NCBI RefSeq assembly: GCF_037975245.1
Contig: NC_092564.1
Coordinates: 12,054,484 to 12,114,483, forward strand
Direction of reading: 5' to 3'
DNA length: 60,000 nucleotides
Source: Apostichopus japonicus
Taxonomy: Eukaryota > Echinodermata > Holothuroidea > Aspidochirotida > Stichopodidae
In this document: piece after piece, positions 35,401-49,100 of the stretch
Layout: every line of letters begins with the position of its first letter
Position numbering within the stretch: the stretch's first letter is position 1
Notes under the pieces: generated by a model
Seen by the model: only the letters and a program-made list of their open reading frames with translations
Databases searched by the model: none
What the model was told of the DNA's origin: nothing
Position numbers and translations under genes: made by a program

Positions 35401-38400
35401 CAGATGAAGAAGACAGATTAAGACGCAGGACGTTGTCGACGTAAGAAGCAGGATGATGACAGTGAGACGCAGACGGAAGGAGGTCCATTAAGACGCTAGA
35501 CGATGCCACCAGAAGAAGATGGGGGGGGGTGTCTCAGGGTTAGTGGAAGGGTTATCTTTTTAATATGTTCTGTTTTCCTATCCTTGTTTTTTCAGATGCA
35601 GAAGACAGATTAGGACGCAGGACGTTGAAGACGTAAGAAGCAGGATGATGACAGTGAGACGCAGACGGAAGGAGGTGCATTTAGACGCTAGACGATGCCA
35701 CCAAAAGAAGAGGGGGGTCCCAGGGTTAGTGGGTGGGTTATGTTTTTCATTTGTTCTAACTGTTTTTCTAGCCTTGTTGTTTCAGATGCAGAAGAAGACG
35801 GATCAAGACGCAGGACGATGACGACCTAGGAAGAAGTGTGATGTCTGTGGAAGGTGGATATAGACGGAAGAAGATGCATTAAGACCCTAGAAGATGCCAC
35901 CAGAAGAAGAGGGGGGGGGGTCTCAGGGTTAGTGGTTATGTTATGTTTTTGATATGTTCTAACTGTTTTTCTAGCCTTGTTGTTTCAGATGCAGAAGAAC
36001 ACGGATTAAGACGCAGGACGTTGAAGACGTAAGAAGCAGGATGATGACATTGAGACGCAGACGGAAGGAGGTGCCTTAAGACGCTAGACGATGCCAGCAG
36101 AAGAAGATAGGGGGGGGTCCCAGGGTTAGTGGGTGGGTTATGTTTTTGATATGTTCTAACTGTTTTTCTAGCCTTGTTTTTTCAGATGCAGAAGACAGAT
36201 TAGGACGCAGGACGTTGAAGACGTCAGAAGCAGGATGATGACAGTGGGACGCAGACGGAAGGAGGTGCATTTAGACGCTAGACGATGCCACCAGAAGAAG
36301 AGGGGGGTCCCAGGGTTAGTGGGTGGGTTATGTTTTTCATATGTTCTAACTGTTTTTCTAGCCTTGTTGTTTCAGATGCACAAGATGGATTAAGACGCAG
36401 GACGATGACGATATAAGAAGAAGGATGATGTTGGTGGAAAGTGGAGGCAGACGGAAGGAGGTGGACTAAGAGGCTGGACGATGCCACCAGAAGAAGAGGG
36501 GGCGGTCCCAGGGTTAGTGGGTGGGTTATGTTTTTGATATCTTCTAACTGTTTTTCTAGCCTTGTTGTTCAGATGCAGAAGAAGACGGATTAAGACGCAG
36601 GACGACGTAGAAGAATGATGACAGTGCAGACGGAAGGAGGTGCATTAAGACGCTAGACGATGCCACCAGAAGAAGAGGGGGGTCCCAGGGTTAGTGGGTG
36701 GGTTATGTTTTACATATGTTCTAACTGTTTTTCTAGCCTTGTTTTTCAGATGCAGAAGACAGATTAAGACGCAGGACGTTAGAGAAGATAGAAGCAGGAT
36801 GATGACAGTGGGACGCAGACGGAAGGAGGTGCATTAAGACGCTAGACGATGCCACCAGAAGAAGAGGGGGTCCCAGGGTTAGTGGGTGGGTTATGTTTTT
36901 GATATGTTCTAACTGTTTTTCTAGCCTTGTTGTTTCAGATGCACAAAATGGATTAAGACGCAGGACCATGACGGTATAAGAAGAAGGATGATGTTGGTGG
37001 AAGGTGGAGGCAGACGGAAGGAGGTGGACTAAGAGGCTGGACGATGCCACCAGAAGAAGAGGGGGGGGGGGGTCCCAGGGTTAGTGGGTGGGTTATGTTT
37101 TTGATATGTTCTAACTGTTTTTCTAGCCTTGTTTTTCAGATGCAGAAGACAGATAAGGACGCAGGACGTTGAAGACGTAAGAAGCAGGATGATGACAGTG
37201 AGACGTAGACGGAAGGAGGTGCATTAAGACGCTAGACGATGCCACCAGAAGAAGAGGGGGGTCCCAGGGTTAGTGGGTGGGTTATGTTTTTCATATGTTC
37301 TAACTGTTTTTCTAGCCTTGTTTTTTCAGATGCAGAAGACAGATTAAGACGCAGGACGTTAAAGACGATAGAAGCAGGATGATGACAGTGGGACGCAGAC
37401 GGAAGGAGGTGCATTTAGACGCTAGACGATGCCACCAGAAGAAGAGGGGGGTCCCAGGGTTAGTGGGTGGGTTATGTTTTTGATATGTTCTAACTGTTTT
37501 TCTAGCCTTGTTTTTCAGATGCAGAAGACTGATTAAGACGCAGGAAGTTGAAGACGTTAGAAGCAGGATGATGACAGTGGGACGCAGACGGAAGGAGGTG
37601 AATTAAGACGCTGGACGATGCCACCAGAAGAAGAGGGGGGTCCCAGGATTAGTGGGTGGGTTATTTTTATATATGTTCTTACTGTTTTACTAGCCTTGTT
37701 TTTTCAGATGAAGAAGACAGATTAAGACGCAGGACGTTGTCGACGTAAGAAGCAGGATGATGACAGTGAGACGCAGACGGAAGGAGGTCCATTAAGACGC
37801 TAGACGATGCCACCAGAAGAAGATGGGGGGGGGTGTCTCAGGGTTAGTGGAAGGGTTATCTTTTTAATATGTTCTGTTTTCCTATCCTTGTTTTTTCAGA
37901 TGCAGAAGACAGATTAGGACGCAGGACGTTGAAGACGTAAGAAGCAGGATGATGACAGTGAGACGCAGACGGAAGGAGGTGCATTTAGACGCTAGACGAT
38001 GCCACCAAAAGAAGAGGGGGGTCCCAGGGTTAGTGGGTGGGTTATGTTTTTCATTTGTTCTAACTGTTTTTCTAGCCTTGTTGTTTCAGATGCAGAAGAA
38101 GACGGATCAAGACGCAGGACGATGACGACCTAGGAAGAAGTGTGATGTCTGTGGAAGGTGGATATAGACGGAAGAAGATGCATTAAGACCCTAGAAGATG
38201 CCACCAGAAGAAGAGGGGGGGGGGGTCCCAGGGTTAGTGGGTGGGTTATGTTTTTGATATGTTCTAACTGTTTTTCTAGCCTTGTTTTTTCAGATGCAGA
38301 AGACTGATTAAGACGCAGGACGTTGAAGACGTAAGAAGCAGGATGATGACATTGAGACGCAGACGGAAGGAGGTGCCTTAAGACGCTAGACGATGCCAGC

Positions 38401-40980
38401 AGAAGAAGATAGGGGGGGGGTCCCAGGGTTAGTGGGTGGGTTATGTTTTTGATATGTTCTAACTGTTTTTCTAGCCTTGTTTTTTCAGATGCAGAAGACA
38501 GATTAGGACGCAGGACGTTGAAGACGTCAGAAGCAGGATGATGACAGTGGGACGCAGACGGAAGGAGGTGCATTTAGACGCTAGACGATGCCACCAGAAG
38601 AAGAGGGGGGTCCCAGGGTTAGTGGGTGGGTTATGTTTTTCATATGTTCTAACTGTTTTTCTAGCCTTGTTGTTTCAGATGCACAAGATGGATTAAGACG
38701 CAGGACGATGACGATATAAGAAGAAGGATGATGTTGGTGGAAAGTGGAGGCAGACGGAAGGAGGTGGACTAAGAGGCTGGACGATGCCACCAGAAGAAGA
38801 GGGGGCGGTCCCAGGGTTAGTGGGTGGGTTATGTTTTTGATATCTTCTAACTGTTTTTCTAGCCTTGTTGTTCAGATGCAGAAGAAGACGGATTAAGACG
38901 CAGGACGACGTAGAAGAATGATGACAGTGCAGACGGAAGGAGGTGCATTAAGACGCTAGACGATGCCACCAGAAGAAGAGGGGGGTCCCAGGGTTAGTGG
39001 GTGGGTTATGTTTTACATATGTTTTAACTGTTTTTCTAGCCTTGTTTTTTCAGATGCAGAAGACAGATTAAGACGCAGGACGTTAGAGAAGATAGAAGCA
39101 GGATGATGACAGTGGGACGCAGACGGAAGGAGGTGCATTAAGACGCTAGACGATGCCACCAGAAGAAGAGGGGGTCCCAGGGTTAGTGGGTGGGTTATGT
39201 TTTTCATATGTTCTAACTGTTTTTCTAGCCTTGTTGTTTCAGATGCACAAAATGGATTAAGACGCAGGACCATGACGGTATAAGAAGAAGGATGATGTTG
39301 GTGGAAGGTGGAGGCAGACGGAAGGAGGTGGACTAAGAGGCTGGACGATGCCACCAGAAGAAGAGGGGGGGGGGGTCCCAGGGTTAGTGGGTGGGTTATG
39401 TTTTTGATATGTTCTAACTGTTTTTCTAGCCTTGTTTTTCAGATGCAGAAGACAGATAAGGACGCAGGACGTTGAAGACGTAAGAAGCAGGATGATGACA
39501 GTGAGACGTAGACGGAAGGAGGTGCATTAAGACGCTAGACGATGCCACCAGAAGAAGAGGGGGGTCCCAGGGTTAGTGGGTGGGTTATGTTTTTCATATG
39601 TTCTAACTGTTTTTCTAGCCTTGTTTTTTCAGATGCAGAAGACAGATTAAGACGCAGGACGTTAAAGACGATAGAAGCAGGATGATGACAGTGGGACGCA
39701 GACGGAAGGAGGTGCATTTAGACGCTAGACGATGCCACCAGAAGAAGAGGGGGGTCCCAGGGTTAGTGGGTGGGTTATGTTTTTGATATGTTCTAACTGT
39801 TTTTCTAGCCTTGTTGTTTCAGATGCAGAAGACGGATCAAGACGCAGGACGATGACGACCTAGGAAGAAGTGTGATGTCTGTGGAAGGTGGATATAGACG
39901 GAAGGAGATGCATTAAGATCCTGGAAGATGCCACCAGAAGAAGACGAGGCGGGGGGGGGGGGTCTCAGGGTTAGTGGGTGGGTTATGTTTTTGATATGTT
40001 CTAACTGTTTTTCTAGCCTTGTTTTTCAGATGCAGAAGACTGATTAAGACGCAGGAAGTTGAAGACGTTAGAAGCAGGATGATGACAGTGGGACGCAGAC
40101 GGAAGGAGGTGAATTAAGACGCTGGACGATGCCACCAGAAGAAGAGGGGGGTCCCAGGATTAGTGGGTGGGTTATTTTTATATATGTTCTTACTGTTTTA
40201 CTAGCCTTGTTTTTTCAGATGCAGGACGTTGTCGACGTAAGAAGCAGGATGATGACAGTGAGACGCAGACGGAAGGAGGTCCATTAAGACGATAGACGAT
40301 GCCACCAGAAGAAGATGGGGGGGGGGTGTCTCAGGGTTAGTGGAAGGGTTATCTTTTTAATATGTTCTGTTTTCCTATCCTTGTTTTTTCAGATGCAGAA
40401 GACAGATTAGGACGCAGGACGTTGAAGACGTAAGAAGCAGGATGATGACAGTGAGACGCAGACGGAAGGAGGTGCATTTAGACGCTAGACGATGCCACCA
40501 GAAGAAGAGGGGGGTCCCAGGGTTAGTGGGTGGGTTATGTTTTTCATTTGTTCTAACTGTTTTTCTAGCCTTGTTGTTTCAGATGCAGAAGAAGACGGAT
40601 CAAGACGCAGGACGATGACGACCTAGGAAGAAGTGTGATGTCTGTGGAAGGTGGATATAGACGGAAGAAGATGCATTAAGACCCTAGAAGATGCCACCAG
40701 AAGAAGAGGGGGGGGTCCCAGGGTTAGTGGGTGGGTTATGTTTTTGATATGTTCTAACTGTTTTTCTAGCCTTGTTTTTTCAGATGCAGAAGACTGATTA
40801 AGACGCAGGACGTTGAAGACGTAAGAAGCAGGATGATGACATTGAGACGCAGACGGAAGGAGGTGCCTTAAGACGCTAGACGATGCCAGCAGAAGAAGAT
40901 AGGGGGGGGTCCCAGGGTTAGTGGGTGGGTTATGTTTTTGATATGTTCTAACTGTTTTTCTAGCCTTGTTGTTTCAGATG
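32421..40980 (+). repeat. 2.30-kb higher-order repeat, two full copies plus flanking partial copies
   Basis: Full copies lie at 34,928-37,231 and 37,232-39,534, offset 2,303-2,304, about twelve monomers. A left copy (32,421-34,927) contains one extra monomer ending in ACGAGGCGGGG. A right partial copy starts at 39,535 with the same extra monomer type. Confidence 0.88.
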
Positions 40981-43900
40981 CAGAAGACGGATCAAGACGC
41001 AGGACGATGACGACCTAGGAAGAAGTGTGATGTCTGTGGAAGGTGGATATAGACGGAAGGAGATGCATTAAGACCCTGGAAGATGCCACCAGAAGAAGAC
41101 GAGGCGGGGGGGATCCCAGGGTTAGTGGGTGGGTTATGTTTTTGATATGTTCTGTTTTTCTAGCCTTGTTTTTCAGATGCAGAAGACTGATTAAGACGCA
41201 GGACGTTGAAGACGTTAGAAGCAGGATGATGACAGTGGGACGCAGACGGAAGGAGGTGAATTAAGACGCTGGACGATGCCACCAGAAGAAGAGGGGGGTC
41301 CCAGGATTAGTGGGTGGGTTATTTTTATATATGTTCTTACTGTTTTACTAGCCTTGTTTTTTCAGATGAAGAAGACAGATTAAGACGCAGGACGTTGTCG
41401 ACGTAAGAAGCAGGATGATGACAGTGGGACGCAGACGGAAGGAGGTGAATTAAGACGCTGGACGATGCCACCAGAAGAAGAGAGGGGTCCCAGGGTTAGT
41501 GGGTGGGTTATGTTTTTCATATGTTCTAACTGTTTTTCTAGCCTTGTTTTTTCAGATGCAGAAGACAGATTAAGACGCAGGACGTTGAAGACGTAAGAAG
41601 CAGGATGATGACAGTGAGACGTAGACGGAAGGAGGTGCATTAAGACGCTGGAAGAAGCCGCCAGAAGAAGAGGGGGGGTGGTCCCAGGGTTAGTGGGTGG
41701 GTTATGTTTTTGATATGTTCTAACTGTTTTTCTAGCCTTGTTGTTTCAGATGCACAAGATGGATTAAGACGCAGGACGATGAAGTTGTTAAAAGAAGGAT
41801 AATGTTGGTGGAAGGTGGATGCAGACGGAAGGAGGTGGATTAAGAGGCTGGACGATGCAACCAGGAGGAGAGGGGGGCCCCAGGGTTAGTGGATTTACAT
41901 ATGTCATATGTTCTAACTGTTTTTCTAGCCTTGTTGTTTCAGATGCACAAGATGGATTAAGACGCAGGACCATGACGATATAAGAAGAAGGATGATGTTG
42001 GTGGAAAGTAGAGGCAGACGGAAGGAGGTGGACTAAGAGGCTGGACGATGCCACCAGAAGAAGAGGGGGGTGGGTCCCAGGGTTAGTGGGTGGGTTATGT
42101 TTTTGATATGTTCTAACTGTTTTTCTAGCCTTGTTGTTCAGATGCAGAAGAAGACGGATTAAGACGCAGGACGACGTAGAAGAATGATGACAGTGCAGAC
42201 AGAAGGAGGTGCATTAAGACGCTAGACGATGCCACCAGAAGAAGAGGGGGGTCCCAGGGTTAGTGGGTGGGTTATGTTTTTGATATGTTCTAACTGTTTT
42301 TCTAGCCTTGTTGTTTCAGATGCAGAAGAAGACGGATTAAGACGCAGGACGATGACGACCTAGGAAGAAGTGTGATGTCTGTGGAAGGTTGATATAGACG
42401 GAAGGAGATGCATTAAGACCCTGGAAGATGCCACCAGAAGAAGAGGGGGGGTCTCATGGTTAGTGGTTGGGTTATGTTTTTGATATGTTCTAACTGTTTT
42501 TCTAGCCTTGTTTTTTCAGAGGCAGAATACTGATTAAGACGCAGGACGTTGAAGACGTAAGAAGCAGGATGATGACAGTGGGACGCAGACGGAAGGAGGT
42601 GAATTAAGACGCTGGACGATGCCACCAGAAGAAGAGAGGGGTCCCAGGGTTAGTGGGTGGGTTATGTTTTTGATATGTTCTAACTGTTTTTCTAGCCTTG
42701 TTTTTTCAGAGGCAGAATACTGATTAAGACGCAGGACGTTGAAGACGTAAGAAGCAGGATGATGACAGTGGGACGCAGACGGAAGGAGGTGCATTAAGAC
42801 GCTGGAAGAAGCCGCCAGAAGAAGAGGGGGGGGGTCCCAGGGTTAGTGGGTGGGTTATGTTTTTGATATGTTCTAACTGTTTTTCTAGCCTTGTTGTTCA
42901 GATGCAGAAGAAGACGGATTAAGACGCAGGACGACGTAGAAGAATGATGACAGTGCAGACGGAAGGAGGTGCATTAAGACGCTAGACGATGCCACCAGAA
43001 GAAGAGGGGGGTCCCAGGGTTCGTGGGTGGGTTATGTTTTTCATATGTTCTAACTGTTTTTCTAGCCTTGTTTTTTCAGATGCAGAAGACAGATTAAGAC
43101 GCAGGACGTTAGAGAAGATAGAAGCAGGATGATGACAGTGGGACGCAGACGGAAGGAGGTGCATTAAGACGCTAGACGATGCCACCAGAAGAAGAGGGGG
43201 TCCCAGGGTTAGTGGGTGGGTTATGTTTTTCATATGTTCTAACTGTTTTTCTAGCCTTGTTGTTTCAGATGCACAAAATGGATTAAGACGCAGGACCATG
43301 ACGGTATAAGAAGAAGGATGATGTTGGTGGAAGGTGGAGGCAGACGGAAGGAGGTGGACTAAGAGGCTGGACGATGCCACCAGAAGAAGAGGGGGGGGGG
43401 GGTCCCAGGGTTAGTGGGTGGGTTATGTTTTTGATATGTTCTAACTGTTTTTCTAGCCTTGTTTTTCAGATGCAGAAGACAGATTAGGACGCAGGACGTT
43501 GAAGACGTAAGAAGCAGGATGATGACAGTGAGACGTAGACGGAAGGAGGTGCATTAAGACGCTAGACGATGCCACCAGAAGAAGAGGGGGGTCCCAGGGT
43601 TAGTGGGTGGGTTATGTTTTTCATATGTTCTAACTGTTTTTCTAGCCTTGTTTTTTCAGATGCAGAAGACAGATTAAGACGCAGGACGTTAAAGACGATA
43701 GAAGCAGGATGATGACAGTGGGACGCAGACGGAAGGAGGTGCATTTAGACGCTAGACGATGCCACCAGAAGAAGAGGGGGGTCCCAGGGTTAGTGGGTGG
43801 GTTATGTTTTTCATATGTTCTAACTGTTTTTCTAGCCTTGTTGTTTCAGATGCAGAAGACGGATCAAGACGCAGGACGATGACGACCTAGGAAGAAGTGT

Positions 43901-46900
43901 GATGTCTGTGGAAGGTGGATATAGACGGAAGGAGATGCATTAAGATCCTGGAAGATGCCACCAGAAGAAGACGAGGCGGGGGGGGGGGGTCTCAGGGTTA
44001 GTGGGTGGGTTATGTTTTTGATATGTTCTAACTGTTTTTCTAGCCTTGTTTTTCAGATGCAGAAGACTGATTAAGACGCAGGAAGATTAAGACGCAGGAT
44101 TAAGACGCTAGAAGCAGGATGATGACAGTGGGACGCAGACGGAAGGAGGTGAATTAAGACGCTGGACGATGCCACCAGAAGAAGAGGGGGGTCCCAGGAT
44201 TAGTGGGTGGGTTATTTTTATATATGTTCTTACTGTTTTACTAGACTTGTTTTTTCAGATGAAGAAGACAGATTAAGACGCAGGACGTTGTCGACGTAAG
44301 AAGCAGGATGATGACAGTGAGACGCAGACGGAAGGAGGTCCATTAAGACGCTAGACGATGCCACCAGAAGAAGATGGGGGGGGGGGTGTCTCAGGGTTAG
44401 TGGAAGGGTTATCTTTTTAATATGTTCTGTTTTCCTATCCTTGTTTTTTCAGATGCAGAAGACAGATTAGGACGCAGGACGTTGAAGACGTAAGAAGCAG
44501 GATGATGACAGTGAGACGCAGACGGAAGGAGGTGCATTTAGACGCTAGACGATGCCACCAGAAGAAGAGGGGGGTCCCAGGGTTAGTGGGTGGGTTATGT
44601 TTTTCATTTGTTCTAACTGTTTTTCTAGCCTTGTTGTTTCAGATGCAGAAGAAGACGGATCAAGACGAAGGACGATGACGACCTAGGAAGAAGTGTGATG
44701 TCTGTGGAAGGTGGATATAGACGGAAGAAGATGCATTAAGACCCTAGAAGATGCCACCAGAAGAAGAGGAGTCGGGGGTCCCAGGGTTAGTGGGTGGGTT
44801 ATGTTTTTGATATGTTCTAACTGTTTTTCTAGCCTTGTTTTTTCAGATGCAGAAGACTGATTAAGACGCAGGACGTTGAAGACGTAAGAAGCAGGATGAT
44901 GACATTGAGACGCAGACGGAAGGAGGTGCCTTAAGACGCTAGACGATGCCAGCAGAAGAAGATAGGGGGGGGGTCCCAGGGTTAGTGGGTGGGTTATGTT
45001 TTTGATATGTTCTAACTGTTTTTCTAGCCTTGTTGTTTCAGATGCAGAAGACGGATCAAGACGCAGGACGATGACGACCTAGGAAGAAGTGTGATGTCTG
45101 TGGAAGGTGGATATAGACGGAAGGAGATGCATTAAGACCCTGGAAGATGCCACCAGAAGAAGACGAGGCGGGGGGGGGGGGTCTCAGGGTTAGTGGGTGG
45201 GTTATGTTTTTGATATGTTCTAACTGTTTTTCTAGCCTTGTTTTTCAGATGCAGAAGACTGATTAAGACGCAGGACGTTGAAGACGTTAGAAGCAGGATG
45301 ATGACAGTGGGACGCAGACGGAAGGAGGTGAATTAAGACGCTGGACGATGCCACCAGAAGAAGAGGGGGGTCCCAGGATTAGTGGGTGGGTTATTTTTAT
45401 ATATGTTCTTACTGTTTTACTAGCCTTGTTTTTTCAGATGAAGAAGACAGATTAAGACGCAGGACGTTGTCGACGTAAGAAGCAGGATGATGACAGTGGG
45501 ACGCAGACGGAAGGAGGTGAATTAAGACGCTGGACGATGCCACCAGAAGAAGAGAGGGGTCCCAGGGTTAGTGGGTGGGTTATGTTTTTCATATGTTCTA
45601 ACTGTTTTTCTAGCCTTGTTTTTTCAGATGCAGAAGACAGATTAAGACGCAGGACGTTGAAGACGTAAGAAGCAGGATGATGACAGTGAGACGTAGACGG
45701 AAGGAGGTGCATTAAGACGCTGGAAGCAGCCGCCAGAAGAAGAGGGGGGGTGGTCCCAGGGTTAGTGGGTGGGTTATGTTTTTGATATGTTCTAACTGTT
45801 TTTCTAGCCTTGTTGTTTCAGATGCACAAGATGGATTAAGACGCAGGACGATGAAGTTGTTAAAAGAAGGATAATGTTGGTGGAAGGTGGATGCAGACGG
45901 AAGGAGGTGGATTAAGAGGCTGGGCGATGCAACCAGGAGGAGAGGGGGGCCCCAGGGTTAGTGGATTTACATATGTCATATGTTCTAACTGTTTTTCTAG
46001 CCTTGTTGTTTCAGATGCACAAGATGGATTAAGACGCAGGACCATGACGATATAAGAAGAAGGATGATGTTGGTGGAAAGTGGAGGCAGACGGAAGGAGG
46101 TGGACTAAGAGGCTGGACGATGCCACCAGAAGAAGAGGGGGGTGGGTCCCAGGGTTAGTGGGTGGGTTATGTTTTTGATATGTTCTAACTGTTTTTCTAG
46201 CCTTGTTGTTCAGATGCAGAAGAAGACGGATTAAGACGCAGGACGACGTAGAAGAATGATGACAGTGCAGACGGAAGGAGGTGCATTAAGACGCTAGACG
46301 ATGCCACCAGAAGAAGAGGGGGGTCCCAGGGTTAGTGGGTGGGTTATGTTTTTGATATGTTCTAACTGTTTTTCTAGCCTTGTTGTTTCAGATGCAGAAG
46401 AAGACGGATTAAGACGCAGGACGATGACGACCTAGGAAGAAGTGTGATGTCTGTGGAAGGTTGATATAGACGGAAGGAGATGCATTAAGACCCTGGAAGA
46501 TGCCACCAGAAGAAGAGGGGGGGGTCTCATGGTTAGTGGTTGGGTTATGTTTTTGATATGTTCTAACTGTTTTTCTAGCCTTGTTTTTTCAGAGGCAGAA
46601 TACTGATTAAGACGCAGGACGTTGAAGACGTAAGAAGCAGGATGATGACAGTGGGACGCAGACGGAAGGAGGTGAATTAAGACGCTGGACGATGCCACCA
46701 GAAGAAGAGAGGGGTCCCAGGGTTAGTGGGTGGGTTATGTTTTTGATATGTTCTAACTGTTTTTCTAGCCTTGTTTTTTCAGAGGCAGAATACTGATTAC
46801 GACGCAGGACGTTGAAGACGTAAGAAGCAGGATGATGACAGTGGGACGCAGACGGAAGGAGGTGCATTAAGACGCTGGAAGAAGCCGCCAGAAGAAGAGG

Positions 46901-49100
46901 GGGGGGGGGGTCCCAGGGTTAGTGGGTGGGTTATGTTTTTGATATGTTCTAACTGTTTTTCTAGCCTTGTTGTTCAGATGCAGAAGAAGACGGATTAAGA
47001 CGCAGGACGACGTAGAAGAATGATGACAGTGCAGACGGAAGGAGGTGCATTAAGACGCTAGACGATGCCACCAGAAGAAGAGGGGGGTCCCAGGGTTAGT
47101 GGGTGGGTTATGTTTTTCATATGTTCTAACTGTTTTTCTAGCCTTGTTTTTTCAGATGCAGAAGACAGATTAAGACGCAGGACGTTAGAGAAGATAGAAG
47201 CAGGATGATGACAGTGGGACGCAGACGGAAGGAGGTGCATTAAGACGCTAGACGATGCCACCAGAAGAAGAGGGGGTCCCAGGGTTAGTGGGTGGGTTAT
47301 GTTTTTCATATGTTCTAACTGTTTTTCTAGCCTTGTTGTTTCAGATGCACAAAATGGATTAAGACGCAGGACCATGACGGTGTAAGAAGAAGGATGATGT
47401 TGGTGGAAGGTGGAGGCAGACGGAAGGAGGTGGACTAAGAGGCTGGACGATGCCACCAGAAGAAGAGGGGGGGTCCCAGGGTTAGTGGGTGGGTTATGTT
47501 TTTGATATGTTCTAACTGTTTTTCTAGCCTTGTTTTTCAGATGCAGAAGACAGATTAGGACGCAGGACGTTGAAGACGTAAGAAGCAGGATGATGACAGT
47601 GAGACGTAGACGGAAGGAGGTGCATTAAGACGCTAGACGATGCCACCAGAAGAAGAGGGGGGTCCCAGGGTTAGTGGGTTGGTTATGTTTTTGATATGTT
47701 CTAACTGTTTTTCTAGCCTTGTTTTTCAGATGCAGAAGACTGATTAAGACGCAGGAAGTTGAAGACGTTAGAAGCAGGATGATGACAGTGGGACGCAGAC
47801 GGAAGGAGGTGCATTTAGACGCTAGACGATGCCACCAGAAGAAGAGGGGGGTCCCAGGATTAGTGGGTGGGTTATTTTTATATATGTTCTTACTGTTTTA
47901 CTAGCCTTGTTTTTTCAGATGAAGAAGACAGATTAAGACGCAGGACGTTGTCGACGTAAGAAGCAGGATGATGACAGTGAGACGCAGACGGAAGGAGGTA
48001 CATTAAGACGCTAGACGATGCCACCAGAAGAAGATGGGGGGGGGGGGTGTCTCAGGGTTAGTGGAAGGGTTATCTTTTTAATATGTTCTGTTTTCCTATC
48101 CTTGTTTTTTCAGATGCAGAAGACAGATTAGGACGCAGGACGTTGAAGACGTAAGAAGCAGGATGATGACAGTGAGACGCAGACGGAAGGAGGTGCATTT
48201 AGACGCTAGACGATGCCACCAGAAGAAGAGGGGGGTCCCAGGGTTAGTGGGTGGGTTATGTTTTTCATTTGTTCTTACTGTTTTTCTAGCCTTGTTGTTT
48301 CAGATGCAGAAGAAGACGGATCAAGACGCAGGACGATGACGACCTAGGAAGAAGTGTGATGTCTGTGGAAGGTGGATATAGACGGAAGAAGATGCATTAA
48401 GACCCTAGAAGATGCCACCAGAAGAAGAGGGGGGGGTCTCAGGGTTAGTGGGTGGGTTATGTTTTTGATATGTTCTAACTGTTTTTCTAGCCTTGTTTTT
48501 TAAGATGCAGAAGACTGATTAAGACGCAGGACGTTGAAGACGTAAGAAGAAGGATGATGACATTGAGACGCAGACGGAAGGAGGTGCCTTAAGACGCTAG
48601 ACGATGCCACCAGAAGAAGATGGGGGGGGGGGTCCCAGGGTTAGTGGGTGGGTTATGTTTTTGATATGTTCTAACTGTTTTTCTAGCCTTGTTTTTTCAG
48701 ATGCAGAAGACAGATTAGGACGCAGGACGTTGAGGACGTAAGAAGCAGGATGATGACAGTGAGACGCAGACGGAAGGAGGTGCATTAAGACGCTAGACGA
48801 TGCCACCAGAAGAAGAGGGGGGTCCCAGGGTTAGTGGGTGGGTTATGTTTTTCATATGTTCTAACTGTTTTTCTAGCCTTGTTTTTTCAGATGCAGAAGA
48901 CAGATTAAGACGCAGGACGTTAAAGACGATAGAAGCAGGATGATGACAGTGGGACGCAGACGGAAGGAGGTGCATTTAGACGCTAGACGATGCCACCAGA
49001 AGAAGAGGGAGGTCCCAGGGTTAGTGGGTGGGTTATGTTTTTCATATGTTCTAACTGTTTTTCTAGCCTTGTTGTTTCAGATGCAGAAGACGGATCAAGA
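40981..49100 (+). repeat. 4.07-kb higher-order repeat, two copies, second with a deletion
   Basis: 40,981-45,044 repeats from 45,045 with offset 4,064-4,076. Near 47,650 the offset drops to about 3,660, so about 415 bp (two monomers) is missing from the second copy. Confidence 0.85.
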
